64,000 nt of DNA from Paralcaligenes ureilyticus (GTDB lineage: Bacteria > Pseudomonadota > Gammaproteobacteria > Burkholderiales > Burkholderiaceae_B): positions 1 through 64,000 of the forward strand of contig NZ_SMAJ01000001.1 of the NCBI RefSeq assembly GCF_004346225.1, in the 5' to 3' direction. Position 1 is the first letter of the stretch; every line of letters starts with the position of its first letter. This document shows, piece after piece, positions 9,407 to 21,112 of the stretch. Under the pieces are notes generated by a model. The model did no database searches and was not told the origin of the DNA. It saw only the letters and a program-made list of their open reading frames with translations. The position numbers and the translations under genes are program-made.

Positions 9407-9754
9407 TTATTCACGGGCATGTCTATTACGCGGCGCCTTCGCCGCGCGCAGGGCCTGCCAGCCCAGCAGTACGCCAATGCCGATGCGCAACCAGGTACGG
9501 CGCTTGCCGCGGCCGGTCAGCACGGAAGACGCTGCTGCTATCAACAAGGGGTAGCGCCGCGCCAGGCTTAACCCTTGCAGCAAGCGCCAGGTGCTCCAGC
9601 CCGATACGACCGGGAGCGCCTCGTGCAGCAGCGCCGCTGGCTTTAGCGCCTTGCCCACCTGCCTGGCCTGGCGGCCCAGCGCCTCGCGCTCCAGCGCGGC
9701 ATGCGCCCGCAATATCTCGACGCGCAACGCATTCTCGGCAGACAGGGTTTTCAT
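9407..9754 (-). CDS. YqjK-like small protein of the yqjDE cluster
   Basis: A 115-residue basic protein, last of three minus-strand genes. It begins MKTLSAENALRVEILRAHA, has a helical Ala/Leu/Arg-rich first half and one hydrophobic segment near residues 70-100 (YPLLIAAASSVL and IGIGVLLGW). Position downstream of a YqjE-like and a YqjD-like gene matches the yqjDEK order of enterobacteria, where YqjK is a small conserved protein of unknown role. It overlaps the upstream gene by 4 bp, so the two are translationally coupled. Similarity to YqjK itself is by context and composition only. Confidence 0.65.
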   Translation of the reverse strand: MKTLSAENALRVEILRAHAALEREALGRQARQVGKALKPAALLHEALPVVSGWSTWRLLQGLSLARRYPLLIAAASSVLTGRGKRRTWLRIGIGVLLGWQALRAAKAPRNRHARE

Positions 9755-10161
9755 GGCCTATCCTCGGTGTCGGTGCGCGCGCCCGCAGCGGGCTCGCACA
9801 AACGCTGTACGGCAGTAAAATCGCGCCGCAGTTCATCCAGCGTTGCGTTAAACGGCATGGGGCCGCCCAACAAGGCGCGCCGTACCGCCCAGAAAAACCC
9901 CAAGCCCAGCGCACCGTATACCACCACCAGCAAGCCAAGCGCCCAGTAGCGATAATCGGTCGGCCAGAAATACAGGGCCAGCGTCAGCGACAACACCAAT
10001 AACGCCAGCGTCGAAAACAACAACGCGGCAAACGCCATGCCCAGCAATTTGAACAGGCGCGTCTTCTCGCCCGCCGCCTCGAGCCCGAAAAGCTCGACGC
10101 GCGTGCGCACGATGGACAGCAAGGTGCCGGCCAATTCGCCTACGGATTGCCTGATCGCCAT
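9751..10161 (-). CDS. YqjE-like membrane protein (holin-X superfamily)
   Basis: A 136-residue protein with two strongly hydrophobic helices (about residues 38-62 and 68-92, separated by a short Pro/Asp-containing turn) and charged ends. This layout, the N-terminal amphipathic stretch beginning with a VGELAGTLLS-like segment, and the position between DUF883 and YqjK-like genes fit the YqjE / phage-holin-superfamily proteins of the inner membrane. The biochemical role of YqjE is not established. Stop and next start overlap by 4 bp. The gene is about 45 bp downstream of the DUF883 gene, so the three are probably one operon. Confidence 0.78.
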   Translation of the reverse strand: MAIRQSVGELAGTLLSIVRTRVELFGLEAAGEKTRLFKLLGMAFAALLFSTLALLVLSLTLALYFWPTDYRYWALGLLVVVYGALGLGFFWAVRRALLGGPMPFNATLDELRRDFTAVQRLCEPAAGARTDTEDRP

Positions 10162-10206
10162 ATCTGCCTTTTAAAGGCCAGGCACGCGGCCGGGTTTGCG
10201 GCGCAT

Positions 10207-10533
10207 CTACCGGCGACTGATCAGCATGCCAACCAGCAGGCCTGTCAGGCCCCCGATACCAATCGCCTGCCAAGGGTTATCGTGCACGTAGTCGTCGGTG
10301 GCGCGCGCAGCCCGACGCCCCTTGTCCAGCAGAGCATCCTGGGTGTCGTAAAGTGCTTCGCGCGTGCGGCGCAATGAACGCATGGCCCGTTCACGCAACT
10401 CGGCGGCCTTGTCACCCGTGGCGTCAGCCGCTTCGAGCAGCAGCTTCTCGGCATCGTCCAGGCTGTCTTTAACGGTTTCAATAAATTGATCTTCGCGAGA
10501 TTCAACGTCTTTGGTCGTATTTTTTGCTGTCAT
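10207..10533 (-). CDS. DUF883 / ElaB-YqjD family membrane-anchored protein
   Basis: A 108-residue protein with a long charged helix (about residues 12-80, rich in Asp, Glu, Arg and Ala) and a single C-terminal membrane segment, IGIGGLTGLLVGMLISRR, ending in basic residues. This is the signature of the ElaB/YqjD/DUF883 family. In E. coli YqjD is reported as an inner-membrane protein that binds ribosomes in stationary phase; whether this homologue does so is inference. It is the first gene of a three-gene minus-strand cluster with YqjE- and YqjK-like proteins. Confidence 0.88.
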   Translation of the reverse strand: MTAKNTTKDVESREDQFIETVKDSLDDAEKLLLEAADATGDKAAELRERAMRSLRRTREALYDTQDALLDKGRRAARATDDYVHDNPWQAIGIGGLTGLLVGMLISRR

Positions 10534-10636
10534 TGCAAGCTCCCTGGACTAAATTGAACTGAACGCTTACTGAAATCATACACGAACGAGATTGCAGATT
10601 TTTCGGTATGAATCCAGCCCGAAACCGGCCTATGCG

Positions 10637-11368
10637 CTAGCGCAGGCTGGATACTTCGAGCAGCGAGGACATGCCCTGCTGCTGACTCTCTTGTTTCATC
10701 ACCATATTCACCTTGGGGCAGAACCAATCCGTCACCGATGAGGTCATGCCGGGAACCGGCAGGACCAGTCCATTGAACGAAGCCTGAGTCGGATCGATCA
10801 CACGCGTATAGCGTATGGGCCAGCACGCCTGCGTACCCGCGGCGGTTTGTATCGATTGCTGCGAGCCGACCGTCTTTTCGCCGGTGTGCACCACCAAGGG
10901 CTGGGTCTGGACCGCATGTTTATCAATATTGATCTGGAATTTCAGGGCCGGAAAGGTTTGCCCGCTGTGAGTAATCGGCCGACCGTAGGCAAACAGCCCC
11001 AGCATACGCAAATCGAACTTGCCATTGACCGGCACACGCCGGCCCGCGCCATCGCTGCGCTCGAAGCTGGCCTTGCCATTTTTTACCGACATCCAATAAT
11101 CGATTTTGGACTTGCCCGGCGGCAGGCCCATCAGGCCGAAAGTGGCATTACCCTGCACACGCGCCTCGCACGCATCGGCGGATACTTTTCTAACATTCGA
11201 AAAGCTCAGGTCCGCGCCCAGCTGGACGCCGCCCGAACCGGTCAGTGTGACCGCGCCGCCATCATGCATGAAAGGCACTTCGCAAATACCCGCCACGGCC
11301 TGCCCCATACCCAACCCCCACGCCAATGCCACCGCACCCGCTACGGAAATCAAACGCATAAATCCCAT
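10637..11368 (-). CDS. Conserved hypothetical exported protein
   Basis: A 243-residue protein with a Sec-type signal peptide at residues 1-27 (hydrophobic core LISVAGAVALAWGLGMG and an AVA-G cleavage site). The mature part looks beta-rich, with four visible cysteines that could form disulphides (near residues 29, 67, 183 and 216) and a VTDWFCPKVNMV segment close to the C-terminus, similar in style to lipid- or substrate-binding beta-barrel periplasmic domains. I do not recognise the family with confidence. It sits alone between the yqjDE-like cluster and a REP cluster. A start at Met4 is also possible. Confidence 0.7.
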   Translation of the reverse strand: MGFMRLISVAGAVALAWGLGMGQAVAGICEVPFMHDGGAVTLTGSGGVQLGADLSFSNVRKVSADACEARVQGNATFGLMGLPPGKSKIDYWMSVKNGKASFERSDGAGRRVPVNGKFDLRMLGLFAYGRPITHSGQTFPALKFQINIDKHAVQTQPLVVHTGEKTVGSQQSIQTAAGTQACWPIRYTRVIDPTQASFNGLVLPVPGMTSSVTDWFCPKVNMVMKQESQQQGMSSLLEVSSLR

Positions 11369-11478
11369 CCGCTACAAATATTCAGGCTTCATACTACTCC
11401 GTCTGCCGCAGGCGCCCCGGACAAAACACAAGAAGACGTAAGTAAATTTAATGATTTCATCGCCAGGAGGTGTTGATG

Positions 11479-11504
11479 TGGCACCCACAAGGGGTGCCGC
11501 TACG
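11479..11504 (-). repeat. REP-like palindromic unit
   Basis: Stem GGCACCC / GGGTGCC, loop ACAAG, followed by GCTACG. It is the first of three units in the gap between the exported protein gene and upp and is inverted relative to the next two. Confidence 0.8.
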
Positions 11505-11523
11505 TGGACGACGGGTAGGTATT

Positions 11524-11585
11524 TGTAGCGGCCCCCCTTGTGGGTGCCATCCATTTAGCTGTAGCGGCAGCCCTTGTGGCTGCCA
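11524..11585 (+). repeat. Two direct REP-like units
   Basis: Unit 11524-11549 has head TGTAGC and stem GGCCCCC / GGGTGCC with one unpaired position. Unit 11560-11585 has the most common stem, GGCAGCC / GGCTGCC, around CTTGT. Together with the inverted unit at 11479 they form a BIME-like cluster just past the 3' end of upp. Confidence 0.82.
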
Positions 11586-11619
11586 CCTCAACCAACCCAC
11601 GATTGACCTGGCAACAGAA

Positions 11620-12258
11620 TCAAACGTCTTTCTGGCGTGTACCAAAGAGGCGATCGCCGGCATCGCCCAGGCCCGGGATGATATAGCCGTTTTCATTCAG
11701 ATGGCTATCGATGGAAGCCGTATAGATATGTACGTCCGGATAGCGGGCGAACACCGCCTCGATGCCCTGCGGCGCGGCAACCAGCACCAGTGCGCGCACG
11801 CTGCGGCAGCCCGCTTTTTTAAGCATGTCGATCGTGGCCAGCATTGACCCCCCGGTCGCGAGCATTGGGTCGATAATCAAGGCCAGCCGCTGATCAAGCT
11901 GGCCAACCAGTTTCTCCAGATAAGGTTGCGCCTGCAGGGTTTTTTCATTGCGCGCAATGCCGACCGCGCTCACCCGGGCTCCAGGGATCAGATTGAGTAC
12001 GCCATCGAGCATGCCGATGCCCGCCCGCAAAATAGGGACTACCGTGATTTTCTTTCCGGCAATTTTTTCCGCCGCCAGCTCGCCGCACCAGCCCTGGATG
12101 GTATACGGCTCCATGGGCAAGTCCTTCGTGGCTTCATACGTCAGCAAGGAAGCCACTTCCTGCGCCATCTCGCGAAAATTCTTGGTGCTCAGATCTGCCC
12201 GTCGCATCAGGCCGAGCTTGTGGCGTATCAGGGGATGACTAATTTCATGTACAGGCAT
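11620..12258 (-). CDS. upp: Uracil phosphoribosyltransferase
   Basis: A 212-residue Upp, which makes UMP from uracil and PRPP in pyrimidine salvage. It opens with the family-typical [18 protein letters not shown], and the PRPP-binding loop is seen in [15 protein letters not shown] (about residues 127-141). The C-terminal [14 protein letters not shown] holds the uracil-binding region. The start at 12258 is chosen because it gives the standard N-terminus; a frame reading further upstream to 12318 would add 20 residues not found in the family. It sits 37 bp downstream of dacB on the same strand. Confidence 0.95.
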   Translation of the reverse strand: MPVHEISHPLIRHKLGLMRRADLSTKNFREMAQEVASLLTYEATKDLPMEPYTIQGWCGELAAEKIAGKKITVVPILRAGIGMLDGVLNLIPGARVSAVGIARNEKTLQAQPYLEKLVGQLDQRLALIIDPMLATGGSMLATIDMLKKAGCRSVRALVLVAAPQGIEAVFARYPDVHIYTASIDSHLNENGYIIPGLGDAGDRLFGTRQKDV

Positions 12259-12295
12259 AATTTTTCCGAAAAAAGGTAGTGGCGTGCGAGGCCGG

Positions 12296-13747
12296 TCAGT
12301 GTGCCGCCAGCCAAGCAATCAGCGCGTCGTCAAAGCTGCGCACCGAACCCGAGTGTTCGTCGTTGACCAGGCTGACCACAATATAGCGCTTGCCGCTGGC
12401 CCCCAGCACGTAGCCCGCGAGCGCGCGGGAATCGCGCAGGGTGCCGGTTTTCAGATGCGCCATGCCCTTGACCTCGCCGTCGCGCAAACGGCGCTTGACG
12501 GTGCCATCGGTGCCCGAAATCGCCAGAGAAGAAATAAATTCGGACATCAGGGGAGAACGCCACACCACTCCCAGCATCTGGGCCAGGCCCGTGGCGGTCA
12601 AGCGGGCGTCGCGCGCCAGGCCCGCGCCATTGTCGATGACCCAGCCGCGGGTATCCACCTGTTGGCTATTGAGCAGCGCCAGCGCGGCACGGCCCCCAGT
12701 CTCCATGGTGGCGCCAGGCCCAATTTTCTGGGCGCCCAGCGTCAACAGCAAGGTTCGGGCCATGACATTATTGCTGTGCTTGTTGATCGTGCGGATCGTG
12801 TCGGCCAGTATCGGCGAATCATGCCAGACTATCGGCGTCGCACCGGGCGGAACGCGGCCCGCCCGAATGCCCTTGCCCAGGGTGCCCCCCAGTTCTTGCC
12901 AGAGCATCCGGAAAACGGCGGAAAAATAATCGGGCTGCGACATGACCAGGCGATACACGCTGAACTCGCCGCACGAGCCCGCCGCCGTGCCGCTGACATG
13001 GACCACAACCTCTTTGCCGCCGCGGCTGACATCGGTGGCGATGGACGGAGACCCGGGACAGACCGCACCGCTCCATTTGATATCGCCGCTGATCCGCACC
13101 TCGGGCATCGGCGGGTCGACAATGGGAATCCATTTATGGGCGCGCTCATCGGGCTGGAACACCAGCCGCACCGCCCCCAAACCCACCATCAGCGCATCAG
13201 GGCTGGCGTTATAGGGCCGATCGGGCGCACCGTCAAACTCGCCCGGATCAGTGGCCACCTGGCCGAAAATGGATCGATCGACCACGACTTCGGAAAGATT
13301 TTTGATGCCGCGCAGGCGCAAATCGCGCAGCAAGGCCCATAAATCCTCGATCCGAAGCAAAGGGTCGCCACCCGCCTTTAAATACAGGGGACCCAGCAAC
13401 GTGCCCTGGGCGTCGGGGTGGCCGCTGGTCAGGAACGTTGTGCGCCAGACATAATCGGGACCCAGGCCGGCGAGGCTGCTCCAGGTGGTTACCATCTTCA
13501 TGACCGAAGCGGGGTTACGCGGCACGGCGCCGTTGATCTCGATCAGTCGCGGCCCATTGATCTCCTGCACCACCAGCGACAAAGAGCTTTGCGGCAAGCG
13601 AGTCGCCTGCCAGGCCCGGCTCAGGTCGGCCGGCAGCGACTGGGCGGCGGCAACCCCCGCGAACCCTGCGGCCAGGCCGCAGGCCAGCCATCGCAAGGCG
13701 CTACACCCAACGCGGCGCAGCCGTTTTCCCCACACATGTAACGCCAT
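12296..13747 (-). CDS. dacB: D-alanyl-D-alanine carboxypeptidase/endopeptidase (PBP4)
   Basis: A 483-residue penicillin-binding protein of the PBP4 (S13) class that trims or opens peptidoglycan peptide cross-links in the periplasm. A signal peptide occupies about residues 1-37 ([19 protein letters not shown]). All three active-site motifs are visible: SxxK as SVMK in NPASVMKMV, SxN as SNN in KHSNNVMA, and KTG in [17 protein letters not shown]. The frame is open 70 codons further upstream to 13957, but that part translates a REP cluster and lacks any ribosome binding site; Met at 13747 directly precedes the basic signal-peptide N-region, so I start there. It is followed by upp on the same strand. 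Confidence 0.93.
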   Translation of the reverse strand: MALHVWGKRLRRVGCSALRWLACGLAAGFAGVAAAQSLPADLSRAWQATRLPQSSLSLVVQEINGPRLIEINGAVPRNPASVMKMVTTWSSLAGLGPDYVWRTTFLTSGHPDAQGTLLGPLYLKAGGDPLLRIEDLWALLRDLRLRGIKNLSEVVVDRSIFGQVATDPGEFDGAPDRPYNASPDALMVGLGAVRLVFQPDERAHKWIPIVDPPMPEVRISGDIKWSGAVCPGSPSIATDVSRGGKEVVVHVSGTAAGSCGEFSVYRLVMSQPDYFSAVFRMLWQELGGTLGKGIRAGRVPPGATPIVWHDSPILADTIRTINKHSNNVMARTLLLTLGAQKIGPGATMETGGRAALALLNSQQVDTRGWVIDNGAGLARDARLTATGLAQMLGVVWRSPLMSEFISSLAISGTDGTVKRRLRDGEVKGMAHLKTGTLRDSRALAGYVLGASGKRYIVVSLVNDEHSGSVRSFDDALIAWLAAH

Positions 13748-13848
13748 GATGACACCGAATTCCGCAGGCCAAAACCAAGAGCATAACCAAAGTCGCACCC
13801 GAATTGGCCGGCGTCCAAGCAAAAATCTGCGCCCGCAGCTTAAAATGT

Positions 13849-13948
13849 ACATAGGGGCGACCCTTGTAGTCGCCCGGTGACACCCACAAGGGGTGTCGCT
13901 ACAAATACGTACCCGTCGTTCATGTAGCGGCAGCCCTTGTGGCTGCCA
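13849..13948. repeat. Cluster of three REP-like units in mixed orientation
   Basis: The units are 13849-13875 (plus-oriented, stem GGCGAC / GTCGCC), 13878-13903 (minus-oriented, stem GACACCC / GGGTGTC) and 13923-13948 (plus-oriented, stem GGCAGCC / GGCTGCC). They lie in the 316-bp divergent gap between dacB and queA. No other element is obvious in the gap apart from the unit at 13993. Confidence 0.85.
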
Positions 13949-13992
13949 AATCGGCAAACAGACGGTATCTACAAATTAAATTATTGAACGAA

Positions 13993-14018
13993 TGGCGACC
14001 ACAAGGGCCGCCCTCACA
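13993..14018 (-). repeat. Degenerate REP-like unit
   Basis: GGCGACC / GGCCGCC around ACAAG, with two mismatched positions and the tail CTCACA. An ATG at 13992 that could be taken as a queA start lies at the edge of this unit, which argues against that start. Confidence 0.65.
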
Positions 14019-14063
14019 ACCCAGGCGTGCTTACGGGCGCGGCCGCAACTCCAAGATTTACGC

Positions 14064-16249
<2,186 letters not shown>

Positions 16250-16300
16250 GCCAGATATCGCTACAATAGAAAGTTAACCAGAAACCTTCAGGAGTATTGA

Positions 16301-16654
16301 ATGCTCGCAGTCGACACGCTCACACTTGTTACAGCCCAGGCCGCCGGCACCGCCGCGGGTGGGGAAAACGCCCTGCTGGGCATGCTGCCCATTATCTTGA
16401 TGTTCGTCATTTTGTACTTTTTGATGATACGTCCCCAGATGAAGAAACAGAAAGAACACCGCAATATGGTGGCCGCGCTATCCAAGGGCGACGAAGTCAT
16501 CACCTCGGGCGGGCTGCTGGGCAAAGTCACCAAAATGGGCGACAACTACATTACCGTCGACATCTCCACGGTTGCCGACAAGCCGATAGAAACCATTGTG
16601 CAAAGAGCAGCCGTCACGGCGGTTTTGCCCAAAGGCACTATCAAGGCGCTATAA
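16301..16654 (+). CDS. yajC: Preprotein translocase accessory subunit YajC
   Basis: A 117-residue single-pass inner-membrane protein that associates with SecDF and SecYEG. The membrane helix is at about residues 25-45 (LLGMLPIILMFVILYFLMI) and is followed directly by the hallmark RPQMKKQKEH and then GDEVITSGGLLGKV. A ribosome binding site (CAGGAG) lies a few bases upstream of the ATG. It is separated from secD by about 75 bp that contain a hairpin with a T-run, so secDF expression may be partly uncoupled from yajC. Confidence 0.96.
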   Translation: MLAVDTLTLVTAQAAGTAAGGENALLGMLPIILMFVILYFLMIRPQMKKQKEHRNMVAALSKGDEVITSGGLLGKVTKMGDNYITVDISTVADKPIETIVQRAAVTAVLPKGTIKAL

Positions 16655-16668
16655 GCGCGCTGTGCGTA

Positions 16669-16705
16669 CCCCGAACCTGAAAAGGGTCCGGGGCTTGTTT
16701 TTGAC
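16669..16705 (+). terminator. Candidate Rho-independent terminator or attenuator between yajC and secD
   Basis: CCCCGAACC at 16669-16677 and GGGTCCGGGG at 16684-16693 form a GC-rich stem with a small irregularity around a short loop, followed by CTTGTTTTT. It lies inside an otherwise continuous tgt-yajC-secD-secF run, so partial termination is more likely than complete. Confidence 0.6.
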
Positions 16706-16727
16706 GCTTTTAGCCTGTTGATCGACC

Positions 16728-18602
16728 ATGAATCGCTACCCTCTCTGGAAATACCTGACCGTCCTGGCCGCTTTGATCATCGGGCTGCTGTACACCTTGC
16801 CCAATTTTTTTGGCGAATCGCCGGCGGTGCAGATTGCCGGCGCCAAATCAACGGTCAAGATCGATAACAACGTACTGCAAAAAGTCGAAGACATACTTCA
16901 GGGCGACCATATCGAGTACACCGGCGCCTATTTTCAGCAAAACGGCCCGAACGGCACGGTCCGGCTTCGCTTTGCGAGCACCGACATCCAGCTCAAGGCC
17001 AAGGACGCCCTCGAAAAGTCGCTTAATACCGACCGCTCCGACCCCAGCTACACCGTGGCGCTGAATCTGGCATCGGCCTCGCCCAATTGGCTCTCGGCGC
17101 TGGGCGCCCACCCCATGTACCTGGGCCTGGACTTGCGCGGCGGCGTGCACTTCCTGCTGCAAGTCGACATGCGCGGAGCCCTGACCGGACGCTACGACTC
17201 GCTGGCCAGCGACGTGCGCACCACCCTGCGCGACAACAACATCAAGAACGCCAGCGTCGACCGCTCCGATCTGTCCATCGTCGCCACCTTCGACAGCGCC
17301 GATTCGCGCGATACCGCCGCTTCGGAACTGCGCCGGCGCATGCCCGACATGGTGTTTACCAATGCCGCGGTCAATGGCGGCAAATTCCCGCTGACCGGCA
17401 AGCTCACCGACGCCGCTGTGGTCGAGGTCCAGTCGAATGCCCTCAAACAGAATATTCTCACCCTGCACAACCGTATCAATGAACTGGGTGTGGCCGAACC
17501 CGTTATTCAGCAACAAGGCGCCGACCGCATCGTGGTGCAATTGCCCGGCGTACAGGACATCGCCAAAGCCAAGGAAATTCTGGGCAAGACAGCCACACTG
17601 CAAATTCGCATGGTCGATGACTCGCCGGCCGCCATGGCGGCGCTTGCAGCGGGCACCGTGCCCTTCGGGCTGGAACGCTACACCGACCGCGACAAGCGTC
17701 CGATACTGCTGCGCCGCCAGGTGATTCTGACCGGGGAGAACCTGCAGAACGCCCAACCCGGACGCGACCAGCAAACCCAGCAGCCGTCAGTCAACCTGAC
17801 GCTCGACGCCAAAGGCGCCCGCATCTTCCGCGACGTCACCCGCAACAATATCGGCAAGCGCATGGCGATTGTGCTGTTCGAAAACGGCAAGGGCGAAGTC
17901 GTGACGGCGCCGGTCATCCGCAGCGAAATCCCCGGCGGACAGGTCCAGATCAGCGGCAGCATGACGGCTGAAGAAGCAACCGACACGGCACTTCTGCTGC
18001 GCGCAGGCGCCCTGGCCGCGCCCATGAACATCATCGAAGAGCGCACCATCGGCCCCAGCCTGGGCGCCGACAATATCGCCAAGGGCTTCGATTCGACCCT
18101 GTACGGCTTTATGGCCATTGCCATATTCATCATCCTGTATTACCGCCTGTTCGGTCTGTTCTCCACCCTGGGCCTGTCCTTCAACGTGCTGCTCCTGCTG
18201 GCCGTGCTGTCCATGCTGCAGGCCACGTTGACTCTGCCCGGCATCGCGGCTATCGCCCTGACCCTGGGCATGGCCATCGACTCGAACGTGCTGATCAACG
18301 AACGGATACGTGAAGAACTGCGCCACGGCGCCTCGCCGCAACAGGCCATACACCTGGGGTTCGAGCGCGCCTGGGACACCATTTTCGACTCGAACCTGAC
18401 CACGCTGATCGTCGGCCTGTCCCTGCTGGCGTTCGGCACAGGTCCGATACGCGGCTTTGCCGTGGTGCACTGCATAGGCATCCTGACCTCGATGTTCTCG
18501 TCGGTGGTGGGCGTGCGCGCGCTTGCCAACCTGTGCTATGGCCGTCGGCGCAAGCTCAAAAGCGTGTCTATCGGCCAGATCTGGAAGCCCAAGCAAGACT
18601 AA
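16728..18602 (+). CDS. secD: Protein translocase subunit SecD
   Basis: A 624-residue RND-superfamily SecD, which with SecF uses the proton motive force to help pull exported proteins through SecYEG. Residues 7-27 form the first membrane helix. The large periplasmic P1 domain follows, beginning with the conserved GLDLRGGVHFLLQVD near residue 132-146. Further helices lie in the C-terminal 170 residues, including the RND motif region ALTLGMAIDSNVLINERIREE. Length and layout are normal for betaproteobacteria. secF follows after about 58 bp. Confidence 0.96.
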   Translation: MNRYPLWKYLTVLAALIIGLLYTLPNFFGESPAVQIAGAKSTVKIDNNVLQKVEDILQGDHIEYTGAYFQQNGPNGTVRLRFASTDIQLKAKDALEKSLNTDRSDPSYTVALNLASASPNWLSALGAHPMYLGLDLRGGVHFLLQVDMRGALTGRYDSLASDVRTTLRDNNIKNASVDRSDLSIVATFDSADSRDTAASELRRRMPDMVFTNAAVNGGKFPLTGKLTDAAVVEVQSNALKQNILTLHNRINELGVAEPVIQQQGADRIVVQLPGVQDIAKAKEILGKTATLQIRMVDDSPAAMAALAAGTVPFGLERYTDRDKRPILLRRQVILTGENLQNAQPGRDQQTQQPSVNLTLDAKGARIFRDVTRNNIGKRMAIVLFENGKGEVVTAPVIRSEIPGGQVQISGSMTAEEATDTALLLRAGALAAPMNIIEERTIGPSLGADNIAKGFDSTLYGFMAIAIFIILYYRLFGLFSTLGLSFNVLLLLAVLSMLQATLTLPGIAAIALTLGMAIDSNVLINERIREELRHGASPQQAIHLGFERAWDTIFDSNLTTLIVGLSLLAFGTGPIRGFAVVHCIGILTSMFSSVVGVRALANLCYGRRRKLKSVSIGQIWKPKQD

Positions 18603-18660
18603 GCCCTGTGGCGGCCCGCCGTGCCGTGCCGCCACGCTCACGAATTAGGCAAGAAGAAAC

Positions 18661-19596
18661 ATGGAATTTTTCCGCATCCACCGCACCATACCGTTCATGC
18701 GCAATGCATTGGTGCTTAACCTGATCAGCCTGGTCACCTTTATCGCCGCTGTATTCTTCATCGCTACCCGAGGCTTTCATCTATCGATCGAATTCACCGG
18801 CGGCACGGTCATGGAGGTGCATTACGCACAGACCGCCCAGATCGAGAAGATCCGCCACGCGGTCGATACGCTGGGCTATACCGACTTCCAGGTGCAGAAT
18901 TTCGGCACCTCGCACGACATCATGATCCGGCTGCCTCTGCATGCCGGGCAAACCTCGGCGGCCCAAAGCGAAGCGGTGCTCAAAACCCTGAAGGCTCAGC
19001 AACCCGACGTGGAACTGCGCCGCGTCGAATTCGTCGGCCCCCAGGTTGGGCAAGAGTTGGTGCATAACGGCCTGATGGCGCTGCTGTCGGTGGTGGTGGG
19101 CATCATGATCTACCTGGGCGTGCGCTTCGAATGGAAGTTCGCCGTCTCCGGGGTCATCGCCAATTTGCACGATGTGGTGATCATCCTGGGATTCTTTGCG
19201 TTTTTCCAATGGGAGTTTTCGCTCTCGGTGCTGGCCGGCGTGCTGGCCGTGCTGGGCTATTCGGTGAACGAGTCGGTCATTATCATGGACCGGATCCGCG
19301 AAAACTTCCGCAAGCAGCGCAAGACGTCGGTGCGCGAAACCATCGACAGCTCCATTACCCAGACCATTTCACGCACCATCATTACCCACGGATCGACGCA
19401 AATGATGGTGCTGTCGATGTTCTTCTTCGGCGGCCCCACCCTGCACTATTTTGCGCTGGCCCTGACCATCGGCATCTGGTTCGGTATTTATTCCTCCGTA
19501 TTCGTGGCTGCCGCGCTGGCCATGTGGATGGGCGTCAAACGTGAAGACCTGCTCAAGACCGTCAAAAAGGACGACCCGAGCGCCGAAATCAGCTAA
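18661..19596 (+). CDS. secF: Protein translocase subunit SecF
   Basis: A 311-residue SecF, partner of SecD in the inner membrane. The first helix is at about residues 16-38, followed by the SecF signature IEFTGGTVMEV (about 43-53). Five further helices lie between about 130 and 300, with GYSVNESVIIMDRIREN in the fourth-helix region characteristic of SecD/SecF. A ribosome binding site (AAGAAG) precedes the ATG. It ends the tgt-yajC-secDF run; a REP-like unit follows. Confidence 0.96.
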   Translation: MEFFRIHRTIPFMRNALVLNLISLVTFIAAVFFIATRGFHLSIEFTGGTVMEVHYAQTAQIEKIRHAVDTLGYTDFQVQNFGTSHDIMIRLPLHAGQTSAAQSEAVLKTLKAQQPDVELRRVEFVGPQVGQELVHNGLMALLSVVVGIMIYLGVRFEWKFAVSGVIANLHDVVIILGFFAFFQWEFSLSVLAGVLAVLGYSVNESVIIMDRIRENFRKQRKTSVRETIDSSITQTISRTIITHGSTQMMVLSMFFFGGPTLHYFALALTIGIWFGIYSSVFVAAALAMWMGVKREDLLKTVKKDDPSAEIS

Positions 19597-19627
19597 GATT
19601 TTTGGCAACCGTGTCAATTAATGTTTT

Positions 19628-19653
19628 TGGCAGCCACAAGGGCTGCCGCCACA
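19628..19653 (-). repeat. REP-like palindromic unit
   Basis: Stem GGCAGCC / GGCTGCC around ACAAG with tail GCCACA. It lies alone between secF and miaB. Confidence 0.8.
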
Positions 19654-19711
19654 AGTAAAATATTCAGCCCTATTTATCGCCCCCGGGATAAGACCCGTTA
19701 CGGCCAGGATC

Positions 19712-21112
19712 ATGCAAGAAACCCCACTCAACCCCGCCGGCGCGACCGCGACCGGCGCTCCCCGCAAGCTGTTTATCCGTACCTTCGGCTGCCAGATGAA
19801 CGAGTACGACTCGCAGAAGATGGCCGACGTGCTGCGCGAGAATCAGGGCCTGGAGCTGACCCAGAACCCGGAAGAAGCCGACGTTATTCTTTTCAATACC
19901 TGTTCGGTGCGGGAAAAGGCACAGGAAAAAGTCTTTTCCGACCTCGGACGCGTCCAGCACCTCAAGCAAAACAAGCCGCATCTGATCATAGGCGTGGGCG
20001 GCTGCGTTGCCAGCCAGGAAGGCGGGGAAATCGTCAAACGCGCACCCTATGTGGATGTGGTGTTCGGCCCGCAAACCCTGCATCGCCTGCCCGAATTGAT
20101 TGCGGCACGCCAGGCCTCGGGGCGTGCTCAAGTCGACATCAGCTTCCCTGAAATCGAAAAATTCGACGCGCTGCCCCCGGCGCGGGTCGAGGGCCCCAGC
20201 GCCTTTGTCTCGATCATGGAAGGCTGCAGCAAATATTGCAGCTTCTGTGTCGTGCCCTACACCCGCGGCGCCGAAATCTCGCGCCCCTTTGACGATGTGC
20301 TGGTCGAAATCGCCGACTTGGCCGACCAGGGCGTCAAAGAAGTCACCCTGCTGGGGCAAAACGTCAACGCCTATCGCGGCCCCACGGGCGAGACGGGCGA
20401 GATCGCCGATTTCGCCATGCTGCTCGATTACGTGCACGAAATTCCAGGTATCGAACGCATCCGCTACACCACCTCGCATCCCAAAGAGATGACCACCCGC
20501 CTGATCGAGGCGCACGGCCGGCTGTCCAAGCTCGTGCCCTTTTTGCACCTGCCGGTGCAGGCCGGCAGCGACCGCGTGCTGGCGGCCATGAAGCGCGGCT
20601 ATACCACGCTGGAATTCAAATCGATCGTGCGCCGCCTGCGTGCCGCGCGCCCCGGCCTGTCGCTGTCGTCGGATTTCATCATCGGATTTCCCGGTGAAAC
20701 CGAAAGCGATTTCGACCAGACCCTGAAACTTATCGAAGACGTGGGTTTCGACCAGTCGTTCTCCTTTGTCTATTCGCGCCGTCCCGGCACTCCGGCCGCC
20801 GACCTGCACGACGACACCAGCAAAGAACAAAAACTGGCGCGCCTGCACCGTCTTCAGGCCCTGATCAATGAGCAGGCTAGCGTCATCAGCCACGCCATGG
20901 TGGGCAGCACGCAGCGCGTGCTGGTCGAAGGCCCGTCGCGGCGCGATCCCAACGAACTGATGGGCCGCACCGAAAACAACCGCATCATCAATTTTGTCGG
21001 CCAGCCGCGCCTTGTCGGCCAGATGCTGGATGTACGCGTCGTGCAGGCTCTCACCAACACCTTGAAAGGCGCCATCGCCATCAGCGAGCCGCCGCTGCAG
21101 GGTGGCGCATGA
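19712..21112 (+). CDS. miaB: tRNA-2-methylthio-N6-dimethylallyladenosine synthase
   Basis: A 466-residue radical-SAM methylthiotransferase that adds the methylthio group at C2 of i6A37 in tRNA. The N-terminal UPF0004 domain shows its three cluster cysteines in [19 protein letters not shown] and GVGGCVAS. The radical-SAM CxxxCxxC motif is CSKYCSFC at about residue 170, followed by VVPYTRG. The C-terminal 65 residues fit a TRAM RNA-binding domain. It overlaps phoH by 4 bp and heads the miaB-phoH-ybeY-corC-lnt run. Confidence 0.97.
   Translation: MQETPLNPAGATATGAPRKLFIRTFGCQMNEYDSQKMADVLRENQGLELTQNPEEADVILFNTCSVREKAQEKVFSDLGRVQHLKQNKPHLIIGVGGCVASQEGGEIVKRAPYVDVVFGPQTLHRLPELIAARQASGRAQVDISFPEIEKFDALPPARVEGPSAFVSIMEGCSKYCSFCVVPYTRGAEISRPFDDVLVEIADLADQGVKEVTLLGQNVNAYRGPTGETGEIADFAMLLDYVHEIPGIERIRYTTSHPKEMTTRLIEAHGRLSKLVPFLHLPVQAGSDRVLAAMKRGYTTLEFKSIVRRLRAARPGLSLSSDFIIGFPGETESDFDQTLKLIEDVGFDQSFSFVYSRRPGTPAADLHDDTSKEQKLARLHRLQALINEQASVISHAMVGSTQRVLVEGPSRRDPNELMGRTENNRIINFVGQPRLVGQMLDVRVVQALTNTLKGAIAISEPPLQGGA

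Noticed and set aside
13748-13957. A 70-codon N-terminal extension of the dacB frame
   Set aside because: It translates REP units, has no ribosome binding site, and would push the signal peptide away from the N-terminus.
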